A stretch of 64,000 nucleotides of DNA. Source: Charina bottae (taxonomy: Eukaryota; Chordata; Lepidosauria; Squamata; Charinaidae). This document shows, piece by piece, positions 10,120 to 21,960 of this stretch. The notes beneath the pieces were generated by a model. It was given only the letters and a program-made list of their open reading frames with translations. It did not search any database and had not been told where the DNA came from. How positions within the stretch are numbered: position 1 is the first letter of the stretch; the number at the start of each line of letters is the position of its first letter. The stretch lies in the NCBI GenBank assembly GCA_023362775.1, contig JALMGJ010000019.1, positions 2,261,501-2,325,500 on the forward strand, written 5' to 3'. A program made the position numbers and the translations under genes.

Positions 10120-12720
10120 TTTGTTGTTTATTTGTTCAGTCACTTCCGACTCTTCGTGACTTCGTGGACCAGCCCACGCCAGAGCTTCCTGTCGGCCGTC
10201 ACCATCCCCAGCTCCCCCATGGTTGAGTCCGTCACCTCCAGAATATCATCCATCCATCTTGCCCTTGGTCGGCCCCTCTTCCTTTTGCCTTTCACTTTCC
10301 CCAGCATCAGCATCTTCTCCAGGGTATCCTGTCTTCTCATTATGTGGCCAAAGTACTTCAGTTTTGCCTTTAATATCATTCCCTCAAGTGAGCAGTCTGG
10401 CTTGATTTCCTGGAGTATGGACTGGTTTGATCTTCTTGCAGTCCAAGGCACTCTCAGAATTTTCCTCCAACACCACAGTTCAAAAGCATCTATCTTCCTT
10501 CGCTCAGCCTTCCTTATGGTCCAGCTCTCACAGCCATAGGTTACTACAGGGAATACCATTGCTTTGACTATGCGGACCTTTGTTGTCAGTGTGATGTCTC
10601 TGCTCTTAACAATTTAATCAAGATTTGCAATTGCTCTCCTCCCAAGAAGTAGACGTCTTCTGATTTCTTGGCTGCAGTCAGCATCTGCAGTAATCTTTGC
10701 GCCTAGAAATACAAAGTCTGTCACTGCCTCCACTTTTTCTCCCTCTATTTGCCAGTTATCAATCAAGCTGGTTGCCATAATCTTGGTTTTTTTGAGGTTT
10801 AACTGCAACCCAGCTTTTGCACTTTCTTCTTTCACCTTCGCCATAAGGCTCCTCAACTCCTCCTCGCTTTCAGCCATCAAAGTGGTATCATCTGCATATC
10901 TGAGATTGTTAATGTTTCTTCCAGCGATTTTAACTCCAGCCTCGGATTCCTCAAGCCCAGCATGTCGCATGATGTGTTCTGCGTACAGGTTGAATAGGTA
11001 GGGTGAGAGTATACAACCCTGCCGTACTCCTTTCCCAATCTTAAACCAGTCCGTTGTTCCGTGCTCTGTTCTTACCGTTGCTACTTGGTCGTTATACAGA
11101 TTCCTCAGGAGGCAGACAAGATGACTTGGTATCCCCATACCACCAAGAACTTGCCACAATTTGTTATGATCCACACAGTCAAAGGCTTTAGAATAGTCAA
11201 TAAAACAAAAATAGAATGTTTTTCTGAAACTCCCTGGCTTTCTCCATTATCCAGCGGATATTGGCAATTTGGTCTCTAGTTCCTCTGCCTTTTCTAAACC
11301 CAGCTTGTACATCTGGCAATTCTCGCTCCATGAATTGCTGGAGTCTACCTTGCAAGATCTTGAGCATTACCTTACTGGCATGTGAAATAAGTGCCACTGT
11401 TCGATAGTTTGAACATTCTTTAGTGCTTCCCTTTTTTGTTATGGGGATATAAGTTGATTTTTTCCAATCTGATGGCCATTCTTGTGTTTTCCCAATTTGC
11501 TGGCATATGGCATGCATCACATTGACAGCATCATCTTGCAAGATTTTAAACAGTTCAGCTGGGATACCGTCGTCTCCTGCTGCCTTGTTATTAGCAATGC
11601 TTCTTAAGGCCCATTCAACCTCACTCTTCAGGATGTCTGGCTCTAACTCACTGACCACACCATCAAAGCTATCTCCAATATTATTATCCTTCCTATACAG
11701 ATCTTCCGTATATTCTTGCCACCTTTTCTTGATCTCTTCTGCTTCTGTTAGGTCCTTGCCATCTTTGTTTTTGATCATACCCATTTTTGCCTGGAATTTA
11801 CCTCCGATGTTTCTAATTTTCTGGAAGAGGTCTCTTGTCCTTCCTATTCTATTGTCTTCTTCCACTTCCGCACATTGCTTGTTTAAAAATAATTCCTTAT
11901 CTCTTCTGGCTAACCTCTGGAATTTTGCATTTAATTGGGCATATCTCCCCCTATCACTGTTGCCTTTTGCTTTCCTTCTTTCTTGGGCTATTTCCAGTGT
12001 CTCAGCAGACAGCCATCTTGCCTTCTTGGTTTTCTTTTTCTTTGGGACGTTTTTTGTTGCCGCCTCCTGAACAATGTTGCGAACTTCTGTCCATAGTTCT
12101 TCCGGGACCCTATCTACTAAATCTAGTCCCTTAAATCTATTCTTCACCTCCACTGCATATTCCTTAGGAATATTAGTGAGCTCATATGTAACTGATCTGT
12201 GGGTCTTCCCTATTCTCTTTAGTCTGATTCTAAATTTTGCAATAAGAAGTTCGTGATCTGAACTACAGTCAGCTCCAGGTCTTGTTTTTACCGACTGTAT
12301 AGATGTCCGCCACCTTTGGCTGCAAAGGATGTAGTCAATCTGATTTCGGTGTCGACCATCTGGTGAAGTCCATGTATAAAGTCGTCTTTTAGGTTGTTGG
12401 AAGAGAGTGTTTGTTATGCACAGTGAGTTGTCTTGGCAAAATTCTATCAGCCTATGCCCTGCTTCATTTTGTTCTCCCAGACCATGCTTGCCTGTAATTC
12501 CAGGTGTCGTCTGACTACCCACCTTAGTATTCCAGTCTCCTGTAATGAAAATAACATCTCTTTTTGGTGTATTATCTAGTAGGTGCTGCAGATCCTCATA
12601 GAACTGATCTACTTCTGCTTCTTCAGCATCTGTGGTTGGGGCGTATATTTGGATCACTGTGATGTTAAATGGCTTACCCTGAATTCGAATTGAGATCATT
12701 CTATCGTTTTTTGGATTGTA
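10120..12720 (-). mobile_element. BovB (RTE clade) LINE, 5'-truncated
   Basis: A 2,601-bp non-LTR retrotransposon bounded by the 11-bp duplication GACAAGGGAGT (10109-10119 and 12721-12731). Its minus-strand 3' end carries the RTE-type GACTGAACAAATAAACAAC. It keeps most of the AP-like endonuclease and the whole reverse transcriptase, and is truncated within the endonuclease. The family is identified from the C-terminal block (LRVPWTARRSNQSIL, YFGHIMRRQDTLEK, HEVTKSR) typical of BovB. Only two inactivating lesions are visible, so this is a recent insertion. Confidence 0.93.
10140..11174 (-). pseudogene. BovB reverse transcriptase, C-terminal part with internal stop
   Basis: Continues the polymerase of the preceding entry in the shifted frame. 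It shows GVRQGCILSPYLFNLY (motif B region) and the catalytic LRYADDTTLMAES (motif C, YADD), then the BovB C-terminal domain. A single in-frame TAA at about 10614 splits it into 11174-10614 and 10559-10140; both halves are in the same frame. It ends HEVTKSRK, a little before the stop expected from the sister copies. All polymerase motifs I look for are present apart from the two breaks. Confidence 0.9.
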
Positions 12721-12735
12721 GACAAGGGAGTGCAA
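11197..12735 (-). pseudogene. BovB endonuclease and N-terminal reverse transcriptase
   Basis: A 512-codon frame; the first few codons are flanking host sequence (the element starts at 12720), so the apparent start is artificial. Endonuclease motifs visible: ITGDWNTKVGSQ (residues about 64-75), TWTSPDGRHRNQIDYIL and the catalytic-region SSDHELLIAKF. Reverse transcriptase begins about residue 390 with AAGDDGIPAELFK, then SNYRTVALIS and QAGFRKGRGTRDQ. The frame stops at 11197 because a T-run at about 11206-11212 is one base longer than the downstream frame requires. It would nick target DNA and prime cDNA synthesis if intact; as it stands it is a broken copy. Confidence 0.92.
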
Positions 12736-14252
12736 ATGACTAAAACAGCATTACTTTGTTGTGACACAAGTCCCACCTCTTCCTTACGTGCCCCGTGATG
12801 TCTCCTGCATGTGACAGGAAAGGTGGCGTTTCCACCCTGATGACACAACACTGCCTTGGTCAGGTTAAAAAAATTCATTTTGGTTTTCTAAATTGAATGC
12901 AAAAAAGAGAAACAATAAATAAACAATACATGAAGTTATGAAAAAAGAAAGAATACAACAGAAAGAAAAAAAATGTACAGGGCAAATATTCATGTTGAAG
13001 GAAGTGTTGGAGTCTGCAAACATCTCTGGGTGTCACTTTTTTGGGGGAGGGCAGGTTACTAGAATAATATTGGCATCTAATCTGGCATCTTCTGCTGTCT
13101 CTAAACATCTTGGGGTTATAAGACTATTTCTCGACTTATCACTCATCTTGGTGGAAAATATTTTCCGTGCAAGTAAACATACCATTGTGTGTATGTGAGT
13201 GCATGAATCAAACACTGCAAAAGAGGTGAATAATATAGGAAAAAATCAATTTTATGGACCCCTCCCCGCTTCAGTAGACTTCTGATACATTGAACACAGT
13301 AAGAATCCAGACTGCCTCTTCGAGAAAGTCTATGGATGGGGAATGAGTCCAGACTATTTCTGTACAATTTATGTAATTGATGTACAATTGATGTACATTA
13401 TGTAAATTCAGCTTCAATGGACATTCATCTTTGATGGACATCCCTCCCCCCCTCCCCCATTGGTCCATAAAACTGAGGTTTTACTGTATTTTTCCTAGTA
13501 ACTCATTAGATATTTAGTGCCCAGTGAGGATTTGATACAGGACCATTTCATTGCTAAGATGTACAATACAAGCAGACCTATGTGGACTCATTTATTTGGG
13601 GAAGTGGTGACATTTTGAAGCACCAAATGGTCACTTGTTCATTATAAGTGTGTGTGTGTGTGTGTGTGTGTTCTATTTTGGGCGTAAGTTCCTTTCCTTA
13701 AAAAAGAGGCCCACAGACACTTCATGATTAATAGGTTTGCTCCACAGTATTGTCAGCAGGCAGCCAATCTAAGGGTGGGGGATGCCTGAATAATTGAAGG
13801 GAAGAAGTGAGGGAGACAGCAATTCCTTATCACTGATAAAGAAGGCTCTCGGGCTGTCCCAGCTGGCTAGTCAAAAGGGCGGCATTACTGAACCCGATTT
13901 GTCTTCACAAATGCTACGGTCTGCCACGGCATGCTTCCAAAGAGAACGATCAACACACTAGTGTTGAGTTTGGAGCTTAACCTGTTTACAGCAAGGTGCA
14001 AGTAAGTGTGAGTAAAGCTACCCAAGTTTCAGTCATCGGTGAAGGAGTAGTAAAATGTCAGCCTCAAGTTGAGCTTGGCTCTTGGGGATTATCTGGATAT
14101 TTCTGTTTTCTTGAGAGCACTCTGGGAGTGGTTTGATTTTCACACTCTCATTCCACAAGCCTGCATTTTTGTGGTAGTCTTCCATTCATGTACTGACTAG
14201 GACTTTCACTAACAGTGTCTCATAAAGTGTTGAGTTCTGAGGGTGCAAGATA
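12732..14252. other. Spacer
   Basis: Contains a (TG)11 tract at 13649-13670 and short open frames on both strands (60-86 codons) without domain signatures. No repeat family recognised. Confidence 0.4.
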
Positions 14253-14594
14253 TATAAAAGGTAAAGGTAAAGGTTCCCCCCGCACATTTGTGCAGTCGTG
14301 TCTGACTCTAGGGGCCTGTGCTCATCTCCGTTTGTTAGCCAAAGAGCCAGCGTTGTCCGAAGATGCTTCCACGGTCATGTGGCCGCATGACGCGCGTGGA
14401 ACACTGTTACCTACCCACCGAAGTGGTACCTATTCATCTACTTGCATTTGCATGCTTTCAAATTGCTAGGTTGGCAAGAGCTGGGGCTAGTGCGGGAGCT
14501 CACTCCACACGTAGGGCTAGGGATTCGAACCTTCGAACTTGCAATCTTCCGATCGACAAGCCTGGCATCTTACCCGCTGAGCCACCACGCCCCC
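14253..14594 (-). mobile_element. tRNA-derived SINE, type A
   Basis: Complete minus-strand copy flanked by TGCAAGATA (14244-14252 and 14595-14603). The 3' tail has a doubled GGTAAA motif (GGTAAAGGTAAAGGTTCCCC), consistent with tail slippage. Confidence 0.9.
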
Positions 14595-14991
14595 TGCAAG
14601 ATACTTTATATAGAGGACTCATTTAGGAAGGGAATTATCGCCTTTGTTTTCTTGCTTCAAACAGTGACGGTGCTGAGCTTTGGGACGGGAAACAGGTGGT
14701 CTGCTTTGATCCTGGCTTCCATGTTGAAGTCTCATTTAGGGAGGAGGGGGAACCTGAGGCTGAGTCTGTTTGTTTTCATGGACAGAATAATTACAGTTTG
14801 TGCTGACTCTGTGGGGGGAAGATAGAAGTCAATTCTCTTCTCCTTTGCAACCTGATTGGATTTATGGATCTCGGTGTCATCAGGAGGGCTGGTCTGTGTT
14901 CTTTTCTTGCCTCTGGATGGCATACATGGGCTATGCTGGCTAAACCAGAGGGGATGAAACCAGTCACAGGATGGGAATATCTATATGGACT

Positions 14992-15256
14992 TGTAGAGAG
15001 TAAGGAAGACAACCTTGACAGAGATCCATCACCAAAGCGACTTGGGGAAAAACATGCCTTAAGTCCAAAACAAGCAGAAGGTATATGAGAGTGGCTCAGG
15101 CAGAAACCGAATTCACACGAGTATGGTGGTGCTGGTGGAAGTAAAGCACACTCAGACTTGCAAGGTTCTGTTACAATTGCAACAGTATTAATAAAAGTAG
15201 TTTTAGCATTCCCGTGGAATTGATTTTCTTGGCCTGGCCCATATAGTGTGGCTGAG
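14992..15256 (+). mobile_element. LTR with central deletion
   Basis: Begins TGTAGAGAGTAAGGAAGACA and ends near GTGTGGCTGAG. It matches both outer parts of the 990-bp LTR at 36181-37170 but lacks about 700 bp of its centre. Motifs in order: GCAGAAGGTATATG, GGCTCAGGCAG, CAGACTTGCAAGGTTCTGTT, ATAAAAGTAGTTTTAG. The last contains the polyadenylation-like element. Non-coding regulatory terminal repeat of a retrotransposon; the parent family is not identified. Confidence 0.6.
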
Positions 15257-15449
15257 CTACTGTAGCTGCGAGCTGGTCACCATTTTGGCTGTTTCTCAAG
15301 TGCTAACCTGGTCTGTGCTTGTGTTTGAGAACATCCTAGGTGCTGCCATCTGCCAAAGACAAGTTGCACATACCGCTAGCATGTTATCAGATCAAAGTTG
15401 CTTATGTTCGGTTAGCTAGCTAGAGAGGGCTCCCCCACAATGGTGTTCT

Positions 15450-16245
15450 AATATCTTTGAAGTATTCCTTTGGCCTGTCCTGGTTCAGCCTCTGCCCCAG
15501 GACTCCAGTGAGGAGTCAGCAGACGAGCTGCCCCTGGTGAACCCCCAGGGGACTAAACCAGACGAAGCCCCAGAATTAGGCACGGCTCCAGAAGGAGACC
15601 CAGCACCACAGGGCAGTGGGGAGTTGGCAACAACTGAGGCTACAGGGGAGCAAACCGGGGATGGTGGTTTGTCCCCACCCTCTAGCCAGCAGCCAGCTGG
15701 TTCTCATCAAACTCCCAGCTCGCCAGAATCACCCAAAGGGCGGAGACGGAGACGTGTACGCATTGCCTTAAAGGACAGACGAAGAAGTGCGAGGCTAGCT
15801 GCGAGGGAGTTACGTAGGGGAAACGTTGAGTCTTTGCAGGATTCAGATGACAGCTCCTAATCTCCTAATAAATCACCAGCAGAGCCGTGAGTGAGTTGTG
15901 GGAGCAACGTAGCATATTGACTTTGCGACCACTCCGGCATCTTGGCTTGATTCCTGATTTCTTGACCCTGGTTGGACTACTGTTGATCTGTTTTCTGGAC
16001 TCCTTGACCCAGCTTGGACTTCTCGTTGATCTACTTGTTACCACCCCTGACCTGGCTTTGGATTATCGGTTGTATTCTGGCTCCAACTCTGATTTTGGCG
16101 AACGGGCTTTTGGTTTCTCTCCCTCGGCTTTTCCCTGCAGCAGGACTTCTGGCTGTATCTGTGACTAGCGTACAGCTGGTGAGTGCATTCTTGTCTTCAG
16201 TTCACAGCAGAGACTCTGTGTAACCTGATACCCGTAGCAGGCCAG
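15450..16245 (+). mobile_element. Retroelement-like segment with a short basic open frame
   Basis: A GC-richer island than its surroundings. It has an open frame of 107 codons at 15537-15860, rich in Pro, Glu, Gly and Ser, with an arginine-rich stretch (GRRRRRVRIALKDRRRSARL, about residues 68-87). The frame is open upstream, so the start is arbitrary. It is followed by AATAAATCACC and a repetitive tract of TTGGACT/CTTGACC phrases ending CAGAGACTCTGTGTAACC. This layout resembles the 3' end of an LTR retrotransposon coding region followed by terminal sequence, but I do not recognise the family and it could be another retroelement. Confidence 0.45.
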
Positions 16246-17374
16246 CACATGGCCGAGCCTGGGGCTCACCTGAGATTTTGCTGTCAACTTCTTTTCTCCC
16301 AAGTTAATCTGCAAGACACCCAGGCTTGTTCATCTCAGAGGCTATAAGGCCTCCCACAGTGAGTTCCTTGGGTCCATTCTGAGTCACTATCTATATGTGT
16401 ATGGCCATTCCATATGTCTCTTCTTCTCCATTGTGATGGCTTTCTGTGGACATAATCAGCACATTTAAGTCTCCTTAATTTGAATGGGGAAAGTTACACA
16501 TTTCTGTCTCACTGAAACCGAGTGGTCCTTAATGTACCAACATACATATCTTGAAGGGACAATCCACCCACTGCTTCCAGTACAAGAAGGTGTGTTATCA
16601 AGCTCTGCCACTGAAATATGTAGGTCTTAAAATGTTCTTGAGTGGCTCAAGAATAAAGTTAGACAAGTCTGACTCGTGAGGCATTATTTGAGAAAATAGC
16701 TAGTATGACCATGAGCAGCACAGAGAATAAACTTAGAGTGTAAACTTCTAAAAAAGAAGGTCCCTTGAGCATTTATTCTCTGAACTAAGTGTAAGTTGCA
16801 GCCTTAAAGATGTCTGTGTTTCAGGAGCAAGCCCTATATACAGAAATAATATCCAAACCCTTTTGCGCCTATTACTCATACCTATTCTACGTTATGGACC
16901 ACCCACCTGTGAGAGACTGTGAGGAGGCTGAGGAAGAAACAAGAGGAACTCTAGACATAAACAGCAGATGTAGTTAGTAGTTTATCTCACAAACAGCAGC
17001 CCAGAAGGCTGCGAAAAGCCCAGGAAGAAGAGACCGTAAATGTTGAGGACTGAAGGTTTCTGCAGCACCTTCTAAAATTCTGTACCTTACCCTGAATTTC
17101 TGTATTAAGACTTCTTGTTGAAGTCTATGATGCTTGCTTCCTTGATCATTCCCTGTGGTGTGGGGTTTGACACCAGCCTCCTCTTTGACATGGGAGGGCC
17201 AATTTCCATCTTTCTCTGAAATGGTCAGATTTGCTACCATCTTGTTTCAGTATGGGACTCTCACATCTGTAATCTGTTGTAACTCTGGTTGAAATATTCA
17301 TTCCCTGGAAGGACATGCTGCATGAAGTCTTCCTTTGCTGATCAGCATCTTCAAACAGTCTCCAGAAGTGGCAG
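16246..17374. other. Unannotated spacer
   Basis: No recognised repeat. An 88-codon minus-strand frame at 16974-17240 has no domain. Confidence 0.4.
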
Positions 17375-17605
17375 CATCTAGCTGACCTTGCCTGATCATG
17401 GAAGATAAGTAGAGTTAAGAGTGGTTAGTACTTGGATGGGGTGCCATCTAGAAATTCCAGGAATGTTGGCTAGTCTGGGAACTGAAAAATCATCCTGAAA
17501 GAAGGCAGTGGCGAACCACTTCCATTACTTTGTGAAGAAAATTATATGGGTCCTGTCTTCAGGAGTAGAGCTTGACATGAAGGCATCTTAACCTTTCTTC
17601 ACTTG
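17375..17605 (+). mobile_element. 5S rRNA-derived SINE
   Basis: The head at about 17385-17455 follows the 3' half of 5S rRNA: CCTGATCATGGAAGATAAG, then GTGGTTAGTACTTGGATGGG, including the internal control region sequences. The body continues with GGCAGTGGCGAACCACTTCC and TAGAGCTTGACATGAAGGCA. It is a retroposed derivative, not a 5S gene: the 5' half is absent and several stem positions are changed. Further copies at 43090 and 43545. Confidence 0.75.
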
Positions 17606-18398
17606 CATACAGTTGGGATCCCTAAAGGTTCATGCTTCTCTGTTGAAAAATAGGCTTCTGTGCCTTCAGTTTTAATTCAGAAAAAAAAGTATGCTGGTTG
17701 TTAGATGGTTAGATACAATAAAATATAGCTATTAATAAAAAAAACATAATAAAGGAAGCATGGGTCCCACTACACTTCTGACAGTAAGGTTTTGTGTTCT
17801 GCTTTGTGCCAATTTGTCAATGGGAAAGAGTTAATGTTCTGACTAGTTATCTCCTGCCAGGAAGTAAAAAGAAGCTGTGTGGGCTTCAAATGGAGTTATT
17901 TAAAATTCAAAAACTACTGTCGGGCTTTTCATAGCATCTGTTGGCATACTTGAAATTATTCAGAAATCTGAGAAAACAGCTGGTAAGAGAGAACGAGCAG
18001 TAAATAACTGCACATAAAATAGATCAATTATTTTTCCCCTGTGGGTTTCTTTTCTTTTTTTGTAAATTGTTCACATTGAAGACTCTAGAGTGATAACAGC
18101 TGATAGCAACATTCTATTTATAATTGTTGGTCTAGGGTTATCTCTTTCACTCTCACAAGCTGCTCCTTGATGTGAGAATAATGTTATGAATTTCTCAGCT
18201 TATCTTGGAAACTTATTGCATAGAATTATTTTTTAGTTTTTTATTTCTGTTCAGTCTTTAATGACCCTGACCTTATTTGGCAGATAAGCACAGAAAGGAA
18301 AAAAAAAACCTGCATTGCTCTTAATTAATATTTCCTTCTTTATTTAGAGCTTACACCAAAGACTACTAACTTAATTTTAATTTTTTTATCTCGCCTTT

Positions 18399-18399
<1 letters not shown>
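17606..18399. other. Unannotated A+T-rich spacer
   Basis: No gene or recognised repeat. Confidence 0.4.
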
Positions 18400-18441
<42 letters not shown>

Positions 18442-18494
18442 CATACATACATACATACATACATACATACATACATACTGTATATATATATACA

Positions 18495-18527
<33 letters not shown>

Positions 18528-18530
18528 ATA
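18400..18530. repeat. Compound microsatellite (TA)n(CATA)n(TA)n(GT)n
   Basis: About 18 TA dinucleotides, then about ten CATA tetramers, a short TATATA linker and about 14 GT repeats. The alternating purine-pyrimidine GT part could adopt Z-DNA. Open frames through it are artefacts. Confidence 0.95.
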
Positions 18531-19610
18531 CTAGCAAAATACTACAAAATACTAGCTGTCCTTTAGACATATTCTTCTCAGCAGCAAATCTTGGACCAGA
18601 ATATCTCTCTCTGTGTGAGTGTGTTTGTGTATTTATGCGTGTTCTTAATGTTAAAGAACTGAGATGGCTATTCTAAGATTAAAAACCAGTTAATAATTAT
18701 AATTTCAGTATAAGGGAAGTAAACCCCATTAAATTCACAGCTGACACCATCAGCTTATCCCCAGATTTAAGCTACCAATTAACAATATGGAGTACAATGT
18801 TAATATTATCCAAAATCTAACCTCATTTATATTAAATTGTCAAAATTAACTTTTTTTCTTAGAAACCATGGTGTTTTCTTTAGAAAAATGGATATTATCT
18901 ACTTCTTATACCCACCAGCATTAGAGATGTCAACATATATGAAACAGAAATATAACCTTTTAACTCCTTAGAAAACATGCCTCTTTTGTCTTTGAAAACT
19001 TATTAGCGAAACATCATATTAAAACAAGGTGATGAATCAGCTATCTGTCCCAAGAGTCTGATAAGCTTCATATTGAAACAATTCAATAACACTTTAATAA
19101 TGACTTAAATAATGCAGTAAGAACCAGAATCTCAACTAATTAAGAAACAGCTCAGTTGTCTGATCATTCTCAATTCCAGTGAGGGACAGTTCCACTGATT
19201 CATTGGGAAAGTTGCTATTGTTCGTGGAGATTAAGTTTATGTTTGCTTTGTTTGTGATCCTGCCAATATCTGTTTGGTTATTATGGAAACAGAATTCTTA
19301 ATTAGGAAGACTGTTTGCTCTGATCCAATACAGATATTCTTGTCTTCTTATATTTGATATCCTTTGGCCCACTTAGATTCACAGTCCATTTAAAATGTGG
19401 ACTTTATTAATAAATATCTGAGCAGAGGCAATGATTTTTTCCTCTTAAATGCACATTAACCTCCTTTCTTCAATAAAGTAATTTTCAAGGAGATTTCCTA
19501 GAAAGATATCTTGATTTTTTTTCTTTTAAGATTTGCAATCTCTGGAATAATCAGTTCCCATAACTCACATACAACAACCCTTTCCCCCAAACTATTTGGA
19601 AGAGCAATTC
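18531..19610. other. Unannotated A+T-rich spacer
   Basis: No gene or recognised repeat. Confidence 0.4.
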
Positions 19611-19643
19611 GGAGGGAGGGAGGGAGGGAGGGAGGGAGGGAGG

Positions 19644-19695
<52 letters not shown>
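19611..19695. repeat. (GGAG)n then (GA)n purine tract
   Basis: Roughly ten GGGA/GGAG units followed by more than 20 GA units, all purines on one strand for about 85 bp. Such mirror-like tracts can form intramolecular triplexes. It abuts the head of a SINE. Confidence 0.95.
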
Positions 19696-19699
<4 letters not shown>

Positions 19700-19905
19700 T
19701 TAGTTTAACAGTTAAGGTGCCAGATTAGAAGCCAGGAGACCATGAGTTCTAAATTTCCCTGATGCATGGAAGCTGGCTAGGTGACTTTGGGCAAGTCACT
19801 CCTTCTCAGCTCTATGAAGAAGTTCCTGGAAAGCCACTTCTGAAAGCTTTGCTAAGAAAAGGAGACAGGGTTGACTTGATTGACCAGAACAACAACAATT
19901 TCTAG
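19696..19905 (+). mobile_element. Sauria-type tRNA SINE (divergent)
   Basis: Head GTTTAACAGTTAAGGTGCCA with GAAGCCAGGAGACCATGAG, then AGCTGGCTAGGTGACTTTGG, GCAAGTCACTCCTTCTCAGC and a 3' part with GGAAAGCCACTTCTGAAAGC and GACAGGGTTGACTTGATTGA. The order of modules is that of Sauria SINEs with a BovB-like 3' end. Old copy by its divergence. Confidence 0.75.
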
Positions 19906-20507
19906 AAAGCGGTTTTCAACTAAGAGCCCTCCACCAACAGAAATAACTACCAGCAAAGAAGGTGAGGTAATTTTCTCCTCCAGTGTAGTATTCAATCAAC
20001 TTAAGGATAAGTTGAGAGTCCTTTTACTCAGCAGGGGGGAAGGTCTTACAACAGAATCGGTGACCAGATACTATCTGTATGACTTCTGTTGATTTAGCAA
20101 AATAAATACTGCAGATTTGAATCTCTGGTTGATAGTCCACTATCAAGGCTAAAGCAAGAATGGAAGCAACTCACTGTCATTCTTTAGTTCCCACCATCTG
20201 GAACATATTTGGAAAGGACATAAGAAGTAGGAGTCATGGGTATCCATGGTGGTAGGGGGACAAAATGTGCATCACAACATTGCAATGCAAACACCACTCT
20301 TTTATATGTGTTGTGATATTGCAGGCAATTATGTAAAGGTGGGACTTGGGTCATGACATCATGATGCACTTTTCATCATTCTCACAAAATCTGAAGGCTC
20401 CTTTTCACTGGTGTGAAATTGGCCATCCTCACCGCCCATCCTTTCCCAGCCTCTACTACCTCTGTAGATTGCCAGTCATAGCCAGTCTCCTGACTTTCCT
20501 CTAGGCC

Positions 20508-20576
20508 AATGCTGGCTGGGGAATTCTAGGAGTTGAAGTCTACATATCTTAAAATTGCCAAGGTTGAGAAACACTG
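20508..20576 (+). mobile_element. Half of a palindromic hAT MITE
   Basis: GCTGGCTGGGGAATTCTAGG through GTTGAGAAACACTG equals the right half of the element at 751-885. The left half is missing. Confidence 0.65.
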
Positions 20577-21065
20577 CTCTAGGCTAATTGGGCCAGCCTA
20601 AGAGTTTTTAACACATCTTGAGACTGTTCCTGGATTGTGACAGAAAAAGGGGAAACTTCTACTTTAACACCAGTACAGTAAGGATGACTTAAGCCTGTCT
20701 AATGGCTTAAAAAGATGGTAGACGGGGGAAAAAGCTGATAGGAAAAAAAAAGGTGTTGCCAGGGTATATTTGTGCCTTGGTTAGGGGCAAGAACACAATG
20801 TCTCTTAGACTAATTCAGGCAAGTTTTGTGATTGAAATATTCTTTCAAGATCCCCAGAAGCAAATGACTAATGACTGTAGATTGCACTGTGTACATCAAG
20901 AACAATGAGAATCTGTTCCAGATGAGTGATAACTAAGACACCCAGTAATTTCAACAGATGCTACCATGAGGCTGTAGTGACACATTTCATAATCCTGTTG
21001 TACACCATTTGTCTCCAAATAAGTGCTCTGCTGCACATCTGCATGGAAGTTATCCATCTGGTTTT

Positions 21066-21193
21066 GCTTTGACAGCCCAATTGAATACCAAAAGGTAGAG
21101 ACGGCAACATTTACAGTCATGTTTCTATTCTCTGCTACAGCTTACATGTACTGCAGTTATTTCAAATAATTGTTATTCTTTGAGTGGTTTTTG
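21066..21193. repeat. Local direct duplication, copy 1
   Basis: Matches 21961-22083 closely at an offset of 895 bp (for example GGTAGAGACGGCAACATTTA in both), with a small indel near the end (TTATTCTTTGAG versus TTATGAG). It is unique sequence duplicated locally; the interval holds a (TC)n tract at 21267-21296 and a LINE fragment. Confidence 0.9.
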
Positions 21194-21339
21194 GAATGGA
21201 ACTACATGGTTGACAAGGTAAACTAAAGATTCTGCAAAGCTGTGGATCATTTTAAGTGAGAGCCTTCTCTCTCTCTCTCCTCTCTCTCTCTCTCTTCCCC
21301 AAGAAATACAATTTTCAAAACAAAGGATTTCACTATTTA

Positions 21340-21895
21340 GAAGTCAATCTGCACCAAAAGATCTGCAGTGGCTACCAATGGCTTATTGGGCACAAATAAA
21401 GGGGTATTCAAGGTGGCCTTTCAAGTCCTAAATGGCTTAGGTCTTATCTTTAGAACCACTGCTTTCATTATGAAACTGCCTGGTTACTCAGAACTTCAGG
21501 AGGCCCTTCTGAAAATGCCCTCCCAGCTGAAATCTTGCATACTGGATATACGGGAAAGGTCCTTCTCCTGTGTAGCCCCATGCCAAGAAATGTACTCCCT
21601 ACAGTGTACTGTACTGTATACTGGAAGAGTGGGAGGTCCATATATTTAGGAAGATGGTAAAAATGCAATTCTTTAACTAAGCCTTTAACTATCAATTGTT
21701 TTAATGATTGATTTTAAGTTGGCTTTGGTTTTAACTGTCTTAATCTTTTTTTAGATTTTGTACTCTGAATCTTTTGTTGTTGTTGTTTGTTAAAAGCAGC
21801 CTTGGGTGTTGGAGGAAACTGAAATCTGAGATATAAATAAAACTGGGATATAGCTGAAAGCTGGGATATAATAAAGATAACTAAATAAATAACAG
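21340..21895 (+). mobile_element. L2-like LINE, 3' region
   Basis: The text GTGGCTACCAATGGCTTATT, GTCCTAAATGGCTTAGGTCT, GAAATGCCCTCCCAGCTGAA-like phrases and the final ATATAAATAAAACTGGGATA match the conserved 3' part of L2-type LINEs, where the remnant of the coding end precedes the tail. Frames are broken. Located inside the interval between the two copies of the local duplication. Confidence 0.55.
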
Positions 21896-21960
21896 CCGTG
21901 GCCAAGAAAACAGGGATTTGCCCATGTGTTCATCAGGAGTCGAGCTAGACTTAAGGCTTT

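Noticed and set aside
9796..10539. 247-codon plus-strand frame
   Set aside because: It runs from spacer into the antisense of the BovB reverse transcriptase. The frames at 11507-12070, 45063-45824 and 52934-53386 are antisense shadows in the same way.
17385..17455. Functional 5S rRNA gene
   Set aside because: Only the 3' half is present, with substitutions in paired positions, and it continues into a SINE body.
18340..18570. 76-codon frame with Tyr-Ile and Cys-Met repeats
   Set aside because: Translation of the TA/CATA/GT microsatellite; similarly 40502-40783 and 51093-51429.
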